Positions 37,574 through 45,709 of a stretch of 64,000 nt of DNA are shown here, piece after piece. A program made the translations under genes and the position numbers. Each line of letters opens with the position of its first letter. The first letter of the stretch is position 1. The DNA comes from Variovorax paradoxus B4 (GTDB taxonomy: Bacteria > Pseudomonadota > Gammaproteobacteria > Burkholderiales > Burkholderiaceae_C), in the NCBI RefSeq assembly GCF_000463015.1, contig NC_022247.1, positions 1,674,001-1,738,000 on the forward strand, given 5' to 3'. The notes under the pieces are model-generated. The model was not told the origin of the DNA. It made no database searches and saw nothing but the letters and a program-made list of their open reading frames with translations.

Positions 37574-38647
37574 ATGAAAATTGCGATTCTTGGTGGTGGT
37601 CACGGCGCCTATGCGGCCGCCGCGGACCTGTCCGAAACCGGCCATGAGGTGCGCCTGTGGCGCCGCGATGCAGCTGCGCTTAAGCCTGTGGTGCAAGCCG
37701 GCGCCATCACGCTGAAGGACGCCGACGGCGTGCGCGAGGTGCCGCTGGCGCTGGCCACCGCCGACATCGCCGCGGCGCTCAAGGGCGCCGAGCTGATCGT
37801 CATTCCCACGCCCGCCATCGCCCAGCACGACATCGCGCTGGCCATGGCGCCGCACCTGGTCGACGGTCAGGTCGTCTTTCTGCCGCCGGGCACCTTCGGC
37901 AGCTACGTGATGGCGAAGGCGGTGAAGCAGGCCGGCAGCCGTGCCGACGTGGCCTGGGCCGAAACCGGCACCTTGCCGTACCTCGCGCGCAAGCATGGCG
38001 AGCGCGAGGTGAACGTCACGATCCGCGCCATCCGCCTGCCGACCGGCGTCTACCCGGCGCGCAAGGAGGCCGAGGCCATCGAGGTGATCCGCCGCGCCTA
38101 CCCGGCGGTGCATGGCTGCGGCAATGCGCTCTCGGGCGCGCTCATGAACGCCGGCCCGGTCATCCACCCGCCGCTGATGGTGATGAACGCCGCGCCGCTG
38201 CAGCACTTCGAGCGCTGGGACATCCACAACGAAGGCACGCAGCGCGCAGTGCGCGACGTGACCGACCGGCTCGACCAGGAGCGCATCGCGGTGCGCGAAG
38301 CCTTCAGGCAGGGCGCGCCGCATTACCCGTTGGCCGACCACTACAACAACGACCGGTGGATGTACGGCGATGCGCACAAGCAACTCGTCAAGTCGGGCGA
38401 CTGGCGCGAGAACATCGACCTGCACACGCACCGCTACATCACCGAGGACACCGAGCTCGGCCTCGCCTTCCTGGCCTCGGCCGCGCGCCATGCGGGCGTG
38501 GACGCGCCCATCGCGCACGGCCTGCTGGCCATCGTCGGCGGCTTTCTCGGCCGCGACCTGCGCCGAGGGCCGCGCACCTTCGAAAGCCTGGGGCTCGCCG
38601 AGCTGAGTGCGGCGCAGCTCACGCAGAGGCTGCACGATGGCGAATGA
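37574..38647 (+). CDS. NAD/NADP octopine/nopaline dehydrogenase family protein
   Basis: A 357-residue protein with an N-terminal Rossmann domain (MKIAILGGGHGAYAAAADLSETGHEVRLW) and the C-terminal octopine/nopaline dehydrogenase-type domain (PPLMVMNAAPLQHFERWDIHNEGTQRAV and the helical continuation). Family members oxidise or form opines, the condensates of amino acids and 2-oxoacids, many made in plant tumours. The true substrate is unknown. It is the first gene of a four-gene unit with overlapping reading frames, ending 11 bases into the next. Confidence 0.82.
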   Translation: MKIAILGGGHGAYAAAADLSETGHEVRLWRRDAAALKPVVQAGAITLKDADGVREVPLALATADIAAALKGAELIVIPTPAIAQHDIALAMAPHLVDGQVVFLPPGTFGSYVMAKAVKQAGSRADVAWAETGTLPYLARKHGEREVNVTIRAIRLPTGVYPARKEAEAIEVIRRAYPAVHGCGNALSGALMNAGPVIHPPLMVMNAAPLQHFERWDIHNEGTQRAVRDVTDRLDQERIAVREAFRQGAPHYPLADHYNNDRWMYGDAHKQLVKSGDWRENIDLHTHRYITEDTELGLAFLASAARHAGVDAPIAHGLLAIVGGFLGRDLRRGPRTFESLGLAELSAAQLTQRLHDGE

Positions 38648-39641
38648 TTCGGCGCTGCCACGTTTCGCGGCCGTCGGCGCGGGCCGCATGGGCCGCGGCA
38701 TCGCGATCGCGTTCGCCTATGCGGGCCACCGCATCTCGCTGATCGACCTGCGTCCGCGCAGCGACGCAGCCTGGCAGCGGCTGCAGGGCGAAGCGAAGGC
38801 CGAGATCGAAGCCAGCCTCGCAGGCCTGGCGCAGCTCGGCGTGATCGATGCGGCGCAGATCCGGTCCATTGCCGCCCGCGTGGACTTCGTGAACGCCGCC
38901 GAAGCGCCCCAGGCACTGGCCGCCGCCGAGCTGGTGTTCGAAGGCGTGCCCGAAACCCTGGAGGCCAAGCGCGAGGCCTTCGAGCAGCTCAACCGCCATT
39001 GCCGCGACGACGCCATCCTCACCTCGACCACCAGCAGCATCCTCGTGACGCAGCTCGCGGCGCTGGTGCGCCTGCCCGAGCGCTTCCTGAACATGCACTG
39101 GCTCAACCCGGCCTACGTGATTCCCGTGGTGGAACTCAGCTGCCATTCGGGCACCGACGCCGCAGTGCTCGCGCGCACCAAGGCGCTGATGGAAGCCATC
39201 GGCAAGCTGCCCGTGGTCTGCGGTGCATCGCCCGGCTACATCGTGCCGCGCCTGCAGGCGCTGGTGATGAACGAAGCGGCCCGCATGATCGAGGAGGGCG
39301 CCGCCACCGCCGAGGAAATCGACAAGGCCACCCGCTACGGCCTCGGCCTGCGCTTTGCCGCGCTCGGCGTGGTCGAGTTCATCGACTTCGGCGGCTGCGA
39401 CATCCTGCACCATGCGAGCCGCGAGATGTCGGCCTCGATCGACAAGGGGCGCTATACCGCGCCGGCCATCGTCGACCGCATGGTCGAGGAGGGGCGGCTC
39501 GGCCTGAAGAGCGGCAGCGGCTTCTACGACTACGAGGGCCGCGACATCGCAGCCTACCGGCGCGACGTGCTGTCGCGCACGCTCGGCGAATTGAAGCATG
39601 CGGGCCTGTGGCGCGCGCCGGCCAGCGAGACGCTGCCGTGA
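38637..39641 (+). CDS. 3-hydroxyacyl-CoA dehydrogenase-like NAD-dependent dehydrogenase
   Basis: A 334-residue protein with the fold of 3-hydroxybutyryl-CoA/3-hydroxyacyl-CoA dehydrogenases: Rossmann GAGRMGRGIAIAFAYAGH, the STTSSILVTQLAALVRLPERFLNMHWLNPAY region with catalytic His, and the C-terminal helical domain with GLRFAALGVVEFIDFGG. The His-Glu dyad appears intact. The substrate is not known and need not be a CoA ester. Start overlaps the previous gene; the stop TGA overlaps the GTG start of the next. Confidence 0.85.
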   Translation: MANDSALPRFAAVGAGRMGRGIAIAFAYAGHRISLIDLRPRSDAAWQRLQGEAKAEIEASLAGLAQLGVIDAAQIRSIAARVDFVNAAEAPQALAAAELVFEGVPETLEAKREAFEQLNRHCRDDAILTSTTSSILVTQLAALVRLPERFLNMHWLNPAYVIPVVELSCHSGTDAAVLARTKALMEAIGKLPVVCGASPGYIVPRLQALVMNEAARMIEEGAATAEEIDKATRYGLGLRFAALGVVEFIDFGGCDILHHASREMSASIDKGRYTAPAIVDRMVEEGRLGLKSGSGFYDYEGRDIAAYRRDVLSRTLGELKHAGLWRAPASETLP

Positions 39642-40441
39642 CGATCCGCCGCGCCTTTGCCGACCTGTCGGTGGGGCAGGTGCACTACGCGGCGTGCGGC
39701 GATGCGAGCGCGCCGGCCGTGCTGCTGCTGCACCAGTCGCCGCGCAGCTGGGCCGAATACCGCGAGGTGCTGCCGCTGGTCGGCGCGCGGTATCGCGCCA
39801 TTGCCATGGACACCGCGGGCTTCGGCGATTCGGCGGACGGCGGCATGCCGGCGAGCATCGCGCATTGGGCGCGCGTGGCCTGCGAACTGCTCGATGCACT
39901 GGGCATTGCGCAGGCCGACGTGGTGGGTCATCACACGGGCGGCGTCGTGGCAATCGAATTGGCGAGCGCGTTTCCGGACCGCGTGCGCAGCCTCGTGCTG
40001 TCGTCCACGCCGTTTACCGGCGAAGCCTTTCGCATCGCGAGGGCCCGGAAGCCGCCCATCGACCAGGTCGCTCCAAGTGAAGACGGAAGCCATCTCGCCG
40101 CACTCTGGCAAAAGCGCCAGGGCTTCTATCCGCCGGGCCGCCCCGATCTGCTCGAAGCCTTCGTGCTCGATGCGTTGAAGGTCGGCCATCGCGTGGAGGA
40201 AGGACATCGCGCCGTCGCCTCCTATCGCATGGAAGAGCGCATCGGCCGCGTGACACAGCCCGCGCTCATCATCCACGCCACCGGCGATCCGTTTGCCTCG
40301 CCGCACGCAGAAGAGCTGCGGCACCACCTGCCTCAGGCGCGCATCGTCGATATCGAAGGCGGCATGGTTCCCTTGCCCGACCAGATGCCCGAGGCATTCG
40401 CGCAGACGGTGCTCGACTTTCTTTCGACGCTGCCATCATGA
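39638..40441 (+). CDS. alpha/beta-hydrolase fold protein with altered catalytic site
   Basis: A 267-residue alpha/beta-hydrolase fold protein starting at a GTG. The nucleophile elbow reads VVGHHTGGVVAIELA, so His stands where Ser, Asp or Cys is normal, and near the end GGMVPLPDQMP has Met where the catalytic His usually lies. Asp in GDPFASP could be the acid. With two of three residues changed, ordinary ester hydrolysis is unlikely; it could bind a ligand or catalyse a C-C or C-O lyase step. It is coupled on both sides by overlapping start/stop codons. Confidence 0.82.
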   Translation: MTIRRAFADLSVGQVHYAACGDASAPAVLLLHQSPRSWAEYREVLPLVGARYRAIAMDTAGFGDSADGGMPASIAHWARVACELLDALGIAQADVVGHHTGGVVAIELASAFPDRVRSLVLSSTPFTGEAFRIARARKPPIDQVAPSEDGSHLAALWQKRQGFYPPGRPDLLEAFVLDALKVGHRVEEGHRAVASYRMEERIGRVTQPALIIHATGDPFASPHAEELRHHLPQARIVDIEGGMVPLPDQMPEAFAQTVLDFLSTLPS

Positions 40442-41316
40442 AGGCCATCCGCATTCACGGCTTCGACGCGGTGCCCGTGCTCGAAGAAATGCCCGACCCA
40501 GTGCAACAGCCCGGCCGCACCATCGTCCACATGCACGCCGCCACCGTCGGCCACATCGACCGCACCGTGTGGCGCGGCAGTTTCCTGCGCCATCCGCCGC
40601 TGCCCTACACGCCGGGCGTGGAGGCCGCAGGCATCGTCCTCGCAAGCGAGCGCTTTGCCGCCGGCGAGCGCGTGTGGCTGCGCGGCAGTGGCCTGGGCAC
40701 GCTGTTCGATGGCACCTGGTGCGAACAGGTCGATGCGCCCGACGAAGCGCTCGGCCTGCTGCCCGACACGCTGCCGATGACGGTCGGTGCCGCGTTCTTT
40801 TCGCCCACCACGTCGGCGTGGGTGGCGCTGCATGAAGTCGCGAAGCTGCAGGCCGGCGAGCAGGTGCTGGTCACGGGGGCGAGCGGTGCCGTGGGCTCGC
40901 TCGCGGTGCAGCTGGCGCGCGAGCTTGGCTGCACCGTGAGGGCGCTCGATCCGAACGCCGAAGCTCCGCCGCCCGCGAGTGCAGACCTGTTGATCGACAC
41001 GGTCGGCGGCAGCGTTCTTTCGACGGCCTTGCCTGCCGTGCGGCCCGGCGGTCGCGCCGTGCTCATCGGCTACACCGCAGGCCCCACGCTGCAGCTGGAC
41101 ATCGCCCACTTCCTGCAGCGCGACGTGGCGCTGCTGCCGCTCAACATGTTCAGGCGCGAAGCCGCCGGCCGTGCCGCGGCGCCCGAGTTGCTCGCCCGGT
41201 TGGCCGATGGCCGCCTGCATCTGGGGGTGCGGAGCTTCGCACTCGCCGATGCCGCCATGGCGCTCGAATGGATAGCGCAGCGCGGCCATCGCGGCCGCGC
41301 GGTGCTGGTGCCTTAG
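40438..41316 (+). CDS. zinc-type alcohol dehydrogenase/quinone oxidoreductase-like protein
   Basis: A 292-residue medium-chain dehydrogenase/reductase of quinone oxidoreductase type, with the GroES-like start (VHMHAATVGHIDRTVWRGSF, PYTPGVEAAGIV) and NADPH-binding VLVTGASGAVGSLAVQLARELG. The cysteines of a catalytic zinc site are absent, as in quinone oxidoreductases. It is shorter than most family members (about 320-340). Last gene of the unit, starting in an ATGA overlap with the hydrolase and ending 32 bases from the convergent marR. Confidence 0.85.
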   Translation: MKAIRIHGFDAVPVLEEMPDPVQQPGRTIVHMHAATVGHIDRTVWRGSFLRHPPLPYTPGVEAAGIVLASERFAAGERVWLRGSGLGTLFDGTWCEQVDAPDEALGLLPDTLPMTVGAAFFSPTTSAWVALHEVAKLQAGEQVLVTGASGAVGSLAVQLARELGCTVRALDPNAEAPPPASADLLIDTVGGSVLSTALPAVRPGGRAVLIGYTAGPTLQLDIAHFLQRDVALLPLNMFRREAAGRAAAPELLARLADGRLHLGVRSFALADAAMALEWIAQRGHRGRAVLVP

Positions 41317-41347
41317 CCGCACTCCGTACGCATGGGGGCAGGGCGCC

Positions 41348-41824
41348 TCAGTCTTCGTCCGGCTCCTCGACCGGCACATGCACGTGCAGGTCGATCATCT
41401 GCCGCAGGGTCTGCTTCAGTTCTTCGGCGCGCCGCAGGCCGAAGGGTTCGAGCACGCGCCGCTCGTGGTCGCGCGCGAGTTCCATCAGGTGCTCCACCGC
41501 CTTCAATCCCTTGCGCGTGATGCGCACCAGCGTGATGCGGCGATCACTTTCATGGGGCAACCGCTCCACCTGTCCGCGTGCCTCCATGCGGTCGAGCAGC
41601 CGCGTGACGGTCGGCTGCTTGGTCACCGTCACCTGTGCGAGCTGGCCGATGCTGATCGGTTCGCTGCCCGCGAGCGAGGCCATCACGCGCCACTCGGACA
41701 CCGAGAAGCCCTGCTGCCGCGCCACCTCGTGGAACTCCGAGGAGATCAGCTGGCTGGCCTGCGCCAGCAGGGCAGGCAGGTAGTCATCGACGAAGCGATG
41801 CGTTTCGGCAGAGGGTTCAGCCAT
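41348..41824 (-). CDS. MarR family transcriptional regulator
   Basis: A 158-residue winged-helix regulator: FSVSEWRVMASLAGSEPISIGQLAQ leads into the recognition helix TVTKQPTVTRLLDRMEARGQVERL and the wing PHESDRRITLVRITRKG. Its gene is divergent from the large catabolic cluster, the typical arrangement for a repressor relieved by a pathway compound. In reported Variovorax auxin-degradation loci a MarR-type protein plays this role. The ligand is not evident from the sequence. Confidence 0.92.
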   Translation of the reverse strand: MAEPSAETHRFVDDYLPALLAQASQLISSEFHEVARQQGFSVSEWRVMASLAGSEPISIGQLAQVTVTKQPTVTRLLDRMEARGQVERLPHESDRRITLVRITRKGLKAVEHLMELARDHERRVLEPFGLRRAEELKQTLRQMIDLHVHVPVEEPDED

Positions 41825-41983
41825 GAAGGCACCTCACAGCCAGGAGCCTCGAACCAGCCGCGGGCACGCTGTTTGCATGTCTAGGGTAATTCATGATTGT
41901 GGATACATTCATTTGTCAACATTATAGAAAGCACGGTGCGGCAGCTTGCACGCATCGTCCCACGAGAGAGAACAAGGACCGAC
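41825..41983. promoter_or_regulatory. divergent control region between marR and the catabolic cluster
   Basis: This 159-base region must hold promoters for both directions. Its middle is unusually AT-rich. The word ATTCAT occurs twice (41889-41894 and 41907-41912), 18 bases apart start to start, which is a possible spacing for a dimeric regulator. A CATTAT (41920-41925) is a possible -10 with a poor TTGTGG -35 at 17 bases. AAGGA at about 41975 is a good ribosome-binding site for the first gene. Operator identity is inference. Confidence 0.5.
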
Positions 41984-44182
41984 ATGGCTGAGCGTTCGTT
42001 CGTCGAAGAAGTCAAGAAGCTGCGGCTTTCTGGCGGAGATGTGTTTCGCGGTGAAGGCATTCTGGCGGTCACCAAGGCCTTGCTCGAATCGGGAGTTTCC
42101 TATGTGGCCGGCTACCAGGGTGCACCGATCTCGCACCTGATGGACGTGCTGGCCGATGCGCAGGACATCCTTGCCGAGCAGGGCATTCGCTTCGAGAACA
42201 GCGCGAGCGAAGCCACCGCCGCCGCCACGCTGGCCGCGTCGGTCAACTATCCGCTGCGCGGCGCCGTGACCTTCAAGGCCACCGTGGGTACCAACGTGGC
42301 GTCCGACGCGCTGGCCAACCTGGCCTCGGGCGGCGTGACGGGCGGCGCGCTGATCATCGTGGGCGAGGACTACGGCGAGGGCTCGTCGATCATGCAGGAG
42401 CGCAGCCATGCCTTCGCGATGAAGTCGCAGATCTGGCTGCTCGATCCGCGGCCCAACCTGCCGAGCATCGTCGATGCGGTGAAGCAGGGCTTCGATCTCT
42501 CCGAAGCCAGCAACACGCCCGTGATGCTGCAGCTGCGCATCCGCGCCTGCCATGTGCATGGCCACTTCATTGCCGGCGACAACAAGCGCGCAAAGTTCAC
42601 GCTGAAGGACGCGCTCGAGAACCCGCAGCGCGACGTCGGCCGCATCGTGCTGCCGCCCGCGAGCTTCGTGCACGAGCAGGAGAAGGTGAAGGACCGCTGG
42701 CCCGCCGCCGTGCGCTTCATCGAGGAGCGCAAGCTCAACGAGTTCTTCTCCGAAGACGCCGACGACATCGGCATCATCGTGCAGGGCGGCAGCTACAACA
42801 CGCTGCTGCGCGCGCTCGAGCGGCTCGGCCTGGCCGATGTCTATGGCAACACCCAGGTGCCGCTCTACGTGATGAACGTGGCCTACCCCGTCATCGAGAG
42901 CGAAGTCATCCGCTTCTGCGAAGGCAAGCGCGCGGTGCTGATCGTGGAGGAGGGCCAGCCCAACTTCGTCGAGCAGAACCTCGCGACCATCCTGCGGCAG
43001 GCGGGCTCGACCACCGCGCTGCACGGCAAGGACATGCTGCCCGTTGCCGGCGAATACACGTCGTCCGAGCTTCTGAAGGGCGCGCGCGTCTTCTGCGAGC
43101 GCTACGAACGCCTCGTGCCGCTGCCGATGCCCGTGCCCGTGCCGGTGCGCAAAGTGATCCCGCTCAAGGAAGTGGCCGCCATCGGCGTCGATGCCGCACC
43201 CGAGCCGGTGCAGCCGTCCACGGGACTCGGCGACGTCGTGCACGCCCGCCCGCCGGGCTTCTGCACCGGCTGCCCCGAACGCCCGATCTTCAGCGCGATG
43301 AAACTGGTCGAGCGCGAGCTCGGTGCGCATCATGTGAGCGCCGACATCGGCTGCCACCTGTTTTCCATCCTGCCGCCCTTCAACATCGGCAACACGACCA
43401 TGGGCTACGGCCTCGGCGGCGCCGGCGCCTCGGCGCTCAATGCGCCAGCCGGCAAGCGCGCGATCTCGATGATGGGCGACGGCGGCTTCTGGCACAACGG
43501 CCTGACCAGCGGCGTGGCGAACTCCGTCTTCAACAAGAGCGACAACCTCACCATCGTCGTCGACAACAACTACACCTCGGCCACGGGCGGGCAGGACATC
43601 CTCTCGTCGAACGCCGTCAACAAGACGCGCAGCACCGGCCATGAGATCGAGCGCGCCGTGCGCGGCGTGGGTGTCGAATGGGTCAGGACGCTGCGCCGCA
43701 CCTACGACGTCGCCGGCATGCGCGATGCGCTGAAAGAAGCGCTGACCACGACGAAGAAGGGCCCCAAGGTCCTGATCGCACAATCGGAGTGCATGCTCAA
43801 CAAGCAGCGCCGCGAGAAGCCGCTGGTGCGAAAGGCCATCGCCGACGGGAAGCGCATGGTGCGCGAGAAGTTCGGCGTCGATTCCGACACCTGCACCGGC
43901 GATCACTCGTGCATCCGTCTCTCGGGCTGCCCGTCGCTGTCGATCAAGCCCAACCCCGACCCGCTGCGCACCGACCCGGTCGCGACGGTGCTCGACAGCT
44001 GCGTGGGCTGCGGCGTCTGCGGCGAGGTCTCGCATGCCGCGGTGCTGTGCCCCTCGTTCTACAAGGCGCAGATCGTGAGCAACCCGACCCGTTGGGACGT
44101 GCTGCGCGACCGCGTGCGCGCCGCCGTGATCGGCTGGCTGCAACGTGGCGAAGCGCGCCGCCGTGAAACCTATGCCTTCTGA
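41984..44182 (+). CDS. indolepyruvate ferredoxin oxidoreductase-like alpha subunit (TPP/Fe-S)
   Basis: A 732-residue 2-oxoacid oxidoreductase subunit of the IorA type, which oxidatively decarboxylates an aryl-2-oxoacid to a CoA ester. The TPP motif runs GDGGFWHNG ... VVDNN (residues ~500-530), the N-terminal pyrimidine-type domain has SNSASEATAAATLAASVN-like residues, and the C-terminus has a cysteine cluster (SCVGCGVCGE ... CPS). It starts at the ATG after AAGGA. Next to the beta-like gene it forms a two-gene pair. In this cluster a role in isatinate or indolepyruvate oxidation is inferred. Confidence 0.87.
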   Translation: MAERSFVEEVKKLRLSGGDVFRGEGILAVTKALLESGVSYVAGYQGAPISHLMDVLADAQDILAEQGIRFENSASEATAAATLAASVNYPLRGAVTFKATVGTNVASDALANLASGGVTGGALIIVGEDYGEGSSIMQERSHAFAMKSQIWLLDPRPNLPSIVDAVKQGFDLSEASNTPVMLQLRIRACHVHGHFIAGDNKRAKFTLKDALENPQRDVGRIVLPPASFVHEQEKVKDRWPAAVRFIEERKLNEFFSEDADDIGIIVQGGSYNTLLRALERLGLADVYGNTQVPLYVMNVAYPVIESEVIRFCEGKRAVLIVEEGQPNFVEQNLATILRQAGSTTALHGKDMLPVAGEYTSSELLKGARVFCERYERLVPLPMPVPVPVRKVIPLKEVAAIGVDAAPEPVQPSTGLGDVVHARPPGFCTGCPERPIFSAMKLVERELGAHHVSADIGCHLFSILPPFNIGNTTMGYGLGGAGASALNAPAGKRAISMMGDGGFWHNGLTSGVANSVFNKSDNLTIVVDNNYTSATGGQDILSSNAVNKTRSTGHEIERAVRGVGVEWVRTLRRTYDVAGMRDALKEALTTTKKGPKVLIAQSECMLNKQRREKPLVRKAIADGKRMVREKFGVDSDTCTGDHSCIRLSGCPSLSIKPNPDPLRTDPVATVLDSCVGCGVCGEVSHAAVLCPSFYKAQIVSNPTRWDVLRDRVRAAVIGWLQRGEARRRETYAF

Positions 44183-45695
44183 AGCGATGACGAACAAGGC
44201 GCAACCGATCAAGATCGCGATCCTCGCCATGGGCGGGGAGGGCGGCGGCGTGCTCGCCGACTGGATCGTCGACATGGGCGAGGCCAACGGCTACGTCGCG
44301 CAGACCACCTCGGTGCCCGGCGTGGCGCAGCGCACCGGCGCCACCATCTACTACGTCGAGCTGTATCCGGCCGCGCAAGCCGAAGCGGACGGCGGACGGC
44401 CGGTGCTGGCGTTGATGCCGTTGCCGGGGGATGTCGACGTGGTGCTGGCATCGGAACTCATGGAAGCCGGCCGCGCGGTGCAGCGCGGACTGGTCACGGC
44501 CGACCGCACCACGCTGATCGCCTCCACGCACCGCGTGTTCTCGATCGCGGAGAAGAGCGCGCTGGGCGACGGCCGCGTCGACAGCGCCCAGTTGCTCGCG
44601 CACACGGGCAGGGCCGCCAAGCGCTTCATCCGCTTCGACATGGCGCAGGCCGCCGAAGCCTCGGGCAGCGTGATCAGCGCCGTGCTCTTCGGCGCGCTGG
44701 CGGGCTCGGGCGTGCTGCCGTTCAGCCGCGCGCAGTTCGAGGCGACCATCGAGCGCGGTGGCGTGGGCGTGAAGCCGAGCCTGAAAGCCTTCGGTGGCGC
44801 GTTCGCCCGCGCCCATGGCGGTGATGATGGCGAAACGCCGCCGGAAGCCGCTGCGGTCACGCCGACCCCACAACCGCGCCATCCGGCCGTGCGCGCGCTG
44901 GTCGAACGTGTGCAGCACGACTTCCCGCTGGCCGCGCAAGACTTCCTGCTGGAAGGCGTGCGCCGCCTCATCGACTACCAGGACCCGGCCTATGCCGGCC
45001 TGTACCTGGATCGCATGGCCGCCGTCTCCGCCTTGCCGAACAACGGCGATCACCGCCTGCTGCGAGAAACCGCACGCCATCTCGCGCTGTGGATGTCCTA
45101 CGAAGACACTGCCCGCGTCGCCGCGCTCAAGACCCGCGCCACCCGCTTCGAGCGCGTGCGCGGCGAGGCCCGCGTGCAGCCCGGGCAGGTGCTTGCCATC
45201 AACGAGTACATGCACCCGCGCCTGCAGGAAATCTGCGAGACGTTGCCGGGCGGCATCGGCCGCTGGCTGATGAACTCCACGCTGCCGAAGAAGCTCGTCG
45301 AGCGCTTCACGCAGCACGGCCGCGTGATCCAGACCAGCTCGTTGCACGGCTATCTGATGCTGCGCACCGTTGCGGCCATGAAGCGCTGGCGCCGCTCGAC
45401 GATGCGCTATGCCGAAGAAAACCGCCGCATCGAGGAATGGCTGCAGCGCATTGCGGCCACCGCGCAGCGCAACCCCGAGCTGGCCGTCGAGTTGGCGCAG
45501 TGCCAGCGCCTCGTCAAGGGCTACAGCGACACGCACGAGCGCGGCATCCGCAACTACGACACCGTGATGCGCGCGGTCGAGCGCGCCGGCGCGCAGCTCG
45601 CGCCCGCCACCTTGCGCGAACTGCGCGACGCGGCGCTCGCGGACGAACACGGCCACAAGCTGCAAGCCGCGCTGGCGCAGCACGCACTGGCCTGA
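44172..45695 (+). CDS. indolepyruvate oxidoreductase-like beta subunit
   Basis: A 507-residue partner of the preceding protein. The N-terminal ~190 residues match the gamma-type domain of 2-oxoacid oxidoreductases (IAILAMGGEGGGVLADWIVDMGEANGYVAQTTSVPGVAQRTGAT). The C-terminal ~300 residues form a helical extension found in the large IorB-like subunits. The true start is uncertain: ATG at 44172 overlaps the previous stop, ATG at 44187 lies just beyond it. Both are in frame with the same domain. Electron acceptor is not visible here. Confidence 0.82.
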   Translation: MPSEAMTNKAQPIKIAILAMGGEGGGVLADWIVDMGEANGYVAQTTSVPGVAQRTGATIYYVELYPAAQAEADGGRPVLALMPLPGDVDVVLASELMEAGRAVQRGLVTADRTTLIASTHRVFSIAEKSALGDGRVDSAQLLAHTGRAAKRFIRFDMAQAAEASGSVISAVLFGALAGSGVLPFSRAQFEATIERGGVGVKPSLKAFGGAFARAHGGDDGETPPEAAAVTPTPQPRHPAVRALVERVQHDFPLAAQDFLLEGVRRLIDYQDPAYAGLYLDRMAAVSALPNNGDHRLLRETARHLALWMSYEDTARVAALKTRATRFERVRGEARVQPGQVLAINEYMHPRLQEICETLPGGIGRWLMNSTLPKKLVERFTQHGRVIQTSSLHGYLMLRTVAAMKRWRRSTMRYAEENRRIEEWLQRIAATAQRNPELAVELAQCQRLVKGYSDTHERGIRNYDTVMRAVERAGAQLAPATLRELRDAALADEHGHKLQAALAQHALA

Positions 45696-45709
45696 AGAGA
45701 CAACGCACG

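Noticed and set aside
41909..44287. A 792-codon minus-strand frame opposite the IorA-like gene
   Set aside because: It runs through the divergent promoter region and has no recognisable domain. The plus-strand gene shows TPP and Fe-S motifs.
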